Below, one piece after another: positions 62,341 through 64,000 of a stretch of 64,000 bases of DNA (its first letter is position 1; each line of letters opens with the position of its first letter). The translations under genes were made by a program, and so were the position numbers. The notes under the pieces were generated by a model. It was not told the DNA's origin. It searched no databases and worked only from the letters and a program-made list of their open reading frames with translations. Origin of the DNA: Chrysoperla carnea (lineage: Eukaryota > Arthropoda > Insecta > Neuroptera > Chrysopidae). The DNA lies in NCBI RefSeq assembly GCF_905475395.1, contig NC_058338.1, positions 96,271,435 through 96,335,434 of the forward strand, in the 5' to 3' direction.

Positions 62341-64000
62341 TTGATGCGTCCTCACTCCAAAAGGGTTCACCCTCTTTGAACGATTGTCTGGAAAAGGGAT
62401 TGAACTTAATAGAAGAGATACCTAGTATATTAGAAAGTTTCAGAGATAAGAGATTAGGCATCATCGCCGATATAGAGAAAGCGTTTTTACAGCTGGAAGT
62501 TGAGCCTGAGCAGCGAGATTTTTTACGCTTTTTTGGAGTTGATGATAAAGTGTATCGGCATAAACGAGTGTTCGCGGTGACTTCTAGCCCGTTTCTTCTT
62601 GGAGCGGTCCTCAAGTATCACTTGAATAGAATACGGAAAAAATACAGTGATACGGTGCAGAAATTAGAGAAGTCATTCTACGTTGATAATTGTGTTTATA
62701 GTGTTCCTAACTTGAAAGAACTTGAGCGTTTTATAATTGATTCTATTTCCATCATGGATGAAGGTCGTTTTAATCTCAGAGGTTGCGAAAGTAATCATTT
62801 AACCTCACCAACACCCAACAAAGAAGATAGAGAAGTGTCAGTATTAGGGTTGCTGTGGAACTTGGGTAGAGATACCTTGCGATGCGTGATACCGGACGTG
62901 CATTGTGAAACGATAACCAAGAGAATAATTTTATCGTGCACTCAACGGGTATTTGATCCAGTCAGGTATACATGTCCTGTGACCTTATATCCAAAGATAT
63001 TACTTCAAGAACTATGGTCTTTGAGAGTAGGCTGGGATGAACCAGTTCCAGAAGAATTTCAAACAAAATTTGAGAAATGGAAAAAGCAATTACACGTAGT
63101 TACTGATGCAAGTCAGAAAGCATATGCAGCTTGTGTATCTCTGAGAACGTCTGGTAAAGAAGGTATAACAATAAGACTTTTGCGAGCAAAATCACGAGTC
63201 GCATCTATAGAGAAGATTACAATACCACGTCTGGAGTTTCTGGCATGTTTAATGGGTGCTCGGTTAGTAAATTCAATAAAACAAGCTCTGGGTGATGAAA
63301 ACATGAAGGTTTGCTGTTGGAGTGATTCACTAAATTCACTCTGGTGGATAAAAAAAGGTGGAGCTTGGACTAATTTTGTGTTGAATCGAATAAAGGAAAT
63401 TCGCGCTTTAACAACAACAGAACAATGAATTTATGTGCCTGGCGAAATCAATCCTGCGGATCTTCCTTCCAGAGGATGCACAGTTATAAAAATGTTGAAA
63501 GGGGAAAAATGGTGGGAAGGACCCGCTTGGTTACGTCTTGCACAGGAGCAATGGTCTAAGCAGAAGGAACTGACAGCTTCAGGATCTGGGCAGGATGTAG
63601 AATCGATAAACCTTCAGCTTTGTGACATAAATAAAGATGACGAGGAGTTTGATCACCAACTACTCAAATACTTTTCAACCTATCGAAGAATCTTAAGGAT
63701 GGTAGCTTTTATGAGACGCTTTGTAAATAATTCAAGAAGAAGCAATACCAGAATTGTTGGGGAACTTTCCAGTGGAGAGTGCATGCTGGCGGAGAAAACC
63801 TTAATACGTCGTGTGCAAGAGAAGGCTATTGCTGGACATCGTAAACAAAGTCTCACCAAAATTCGAATAGATAATGAAAACATTCTTCGAATGGAAACTA
63901 AAATTATAGAAAGAAAGGATTCCCATGACTTTTTGTATCCTATAGTGCTGCCGGGAGATCATCCTTTAATAATAAGATTAATTGAGGAAGAACATCGTAG
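62338..64000 (+). pseudogene. BEL/Pao retrotransposon pol (RT, RNase H, integrase start), partial
   Basis: Starts abruptly at FDASS (family block V-V-FDAS), then SPSLNDCLEKGLNLIEEIPS, IIADIEKAFLQLEVEPEQRD (RT palm, first Asp), KSFYVDNCVYSV (catalytic box YVDN, as in part of BEL/Pao), VLGLLWNL, the RNase H-like VVTDASQKAYAACVSL with IEKITIPRLEFLACLMGARL and CWSDSLNSLWWIK, and IYVPGEINPADLPSRG. At 63426-63428 an in-frame TGA replaces what is normally Trp before IYVPGEINPADL. The frame then stays open and enters the integrase (IVLPGDHPLIIRLIEEEH) at the window edge. Gag, protease, N-terminal RT and 5' LTR are absent; instead the minisatellite abuts. Confidence 0.8.

Overview
The window is AT-rich nuclear DNA from an arthropod, most likely an insect. 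This rests on an insect-style sugar transporter end, a CYP4-like P450 with short GT-AG introns, a C2H2 zinc-finger gene, LINE tails made of TTAGG-type repeats, and typical insect transposon families (BEL/Pao, Ty3/gypsy, Penelope-like, piggyBac, hAT, LINEs with RNase H). Nothing here fixes the order or species.

Three host genes can be supported. The left edge (1-672, +) is the last coding part of an MFS sugar/trehalose transporter. At 13930-14895 (+) a single open frame encodes an acidic N-terminus and eight near-identical C2H2 fingers. At 48124-52959 (+) nine exons encode a CYP4-like cytochrome P450. The P450 reads well from N-terminal anchor to heme loop, but exon 5 carries one surplus base.

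Almost everything else is mobile DNA, much of it nested. From 0.7 to 13.6 kb there are foldback repeats: a hAT remnant between inverted repeats, then a 6.5 kb imperfect palindrome (7.08-13.6 kb). That palindrome holds a Foldback-like element with oppositely oriented 96-97 bp tandem arrays, a TTAA-flanked MITE, a gag-only Ty3/gypsy copy with a 4 bp target duplication, and a hAT MITE with an 8 bp target duplication. From 15 to 20 kb there are more MITEs and a second copy of the palindrome's core that preserves the pre-insertion site of the Foldback-like element.

From 20.7 to 26.4 kb lies a nearly full-length LINE (minus strand; ORF1 with zinc knuckles, endonuclease, RT, RNase H), broken by frameshifts and by a MITE in ORF1. 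From 28.5 to 33.4 kb lies a piggyBac scrap and an unnamed multi-domain transposon, split by a LINE whose flanks share about 250 bp. From 33.5 to 39.7 kb is a Ty3/gypsy element with both LTRs, a probable -1 gag-pol frameshift site and two nonsense codons. From 40 to 47.9 kb are a piggyBac fragment, several inverted-repeat elements and a Cys-rich transposon fragment.

After the P450 come an unusual Penelope-like element reduced to its GIY-YIG endonuclease between inverted repeats (53.3-54.7 kb), a second copy of the TTAGG-tailed LINE (56.2-58.9 kb), a minus-strand LINE that has lost its RT core (58.9-61.1 kb), and a BEL/Pao pol (62.3 kb to the edge) fused in frame to a 133 bp minisatellite. The best candidates for something new are the endonuclease-only Penelope-like element, the Foldback-like element with its preserved empty site, and the unnamed transposon family with its long flanking duplication.
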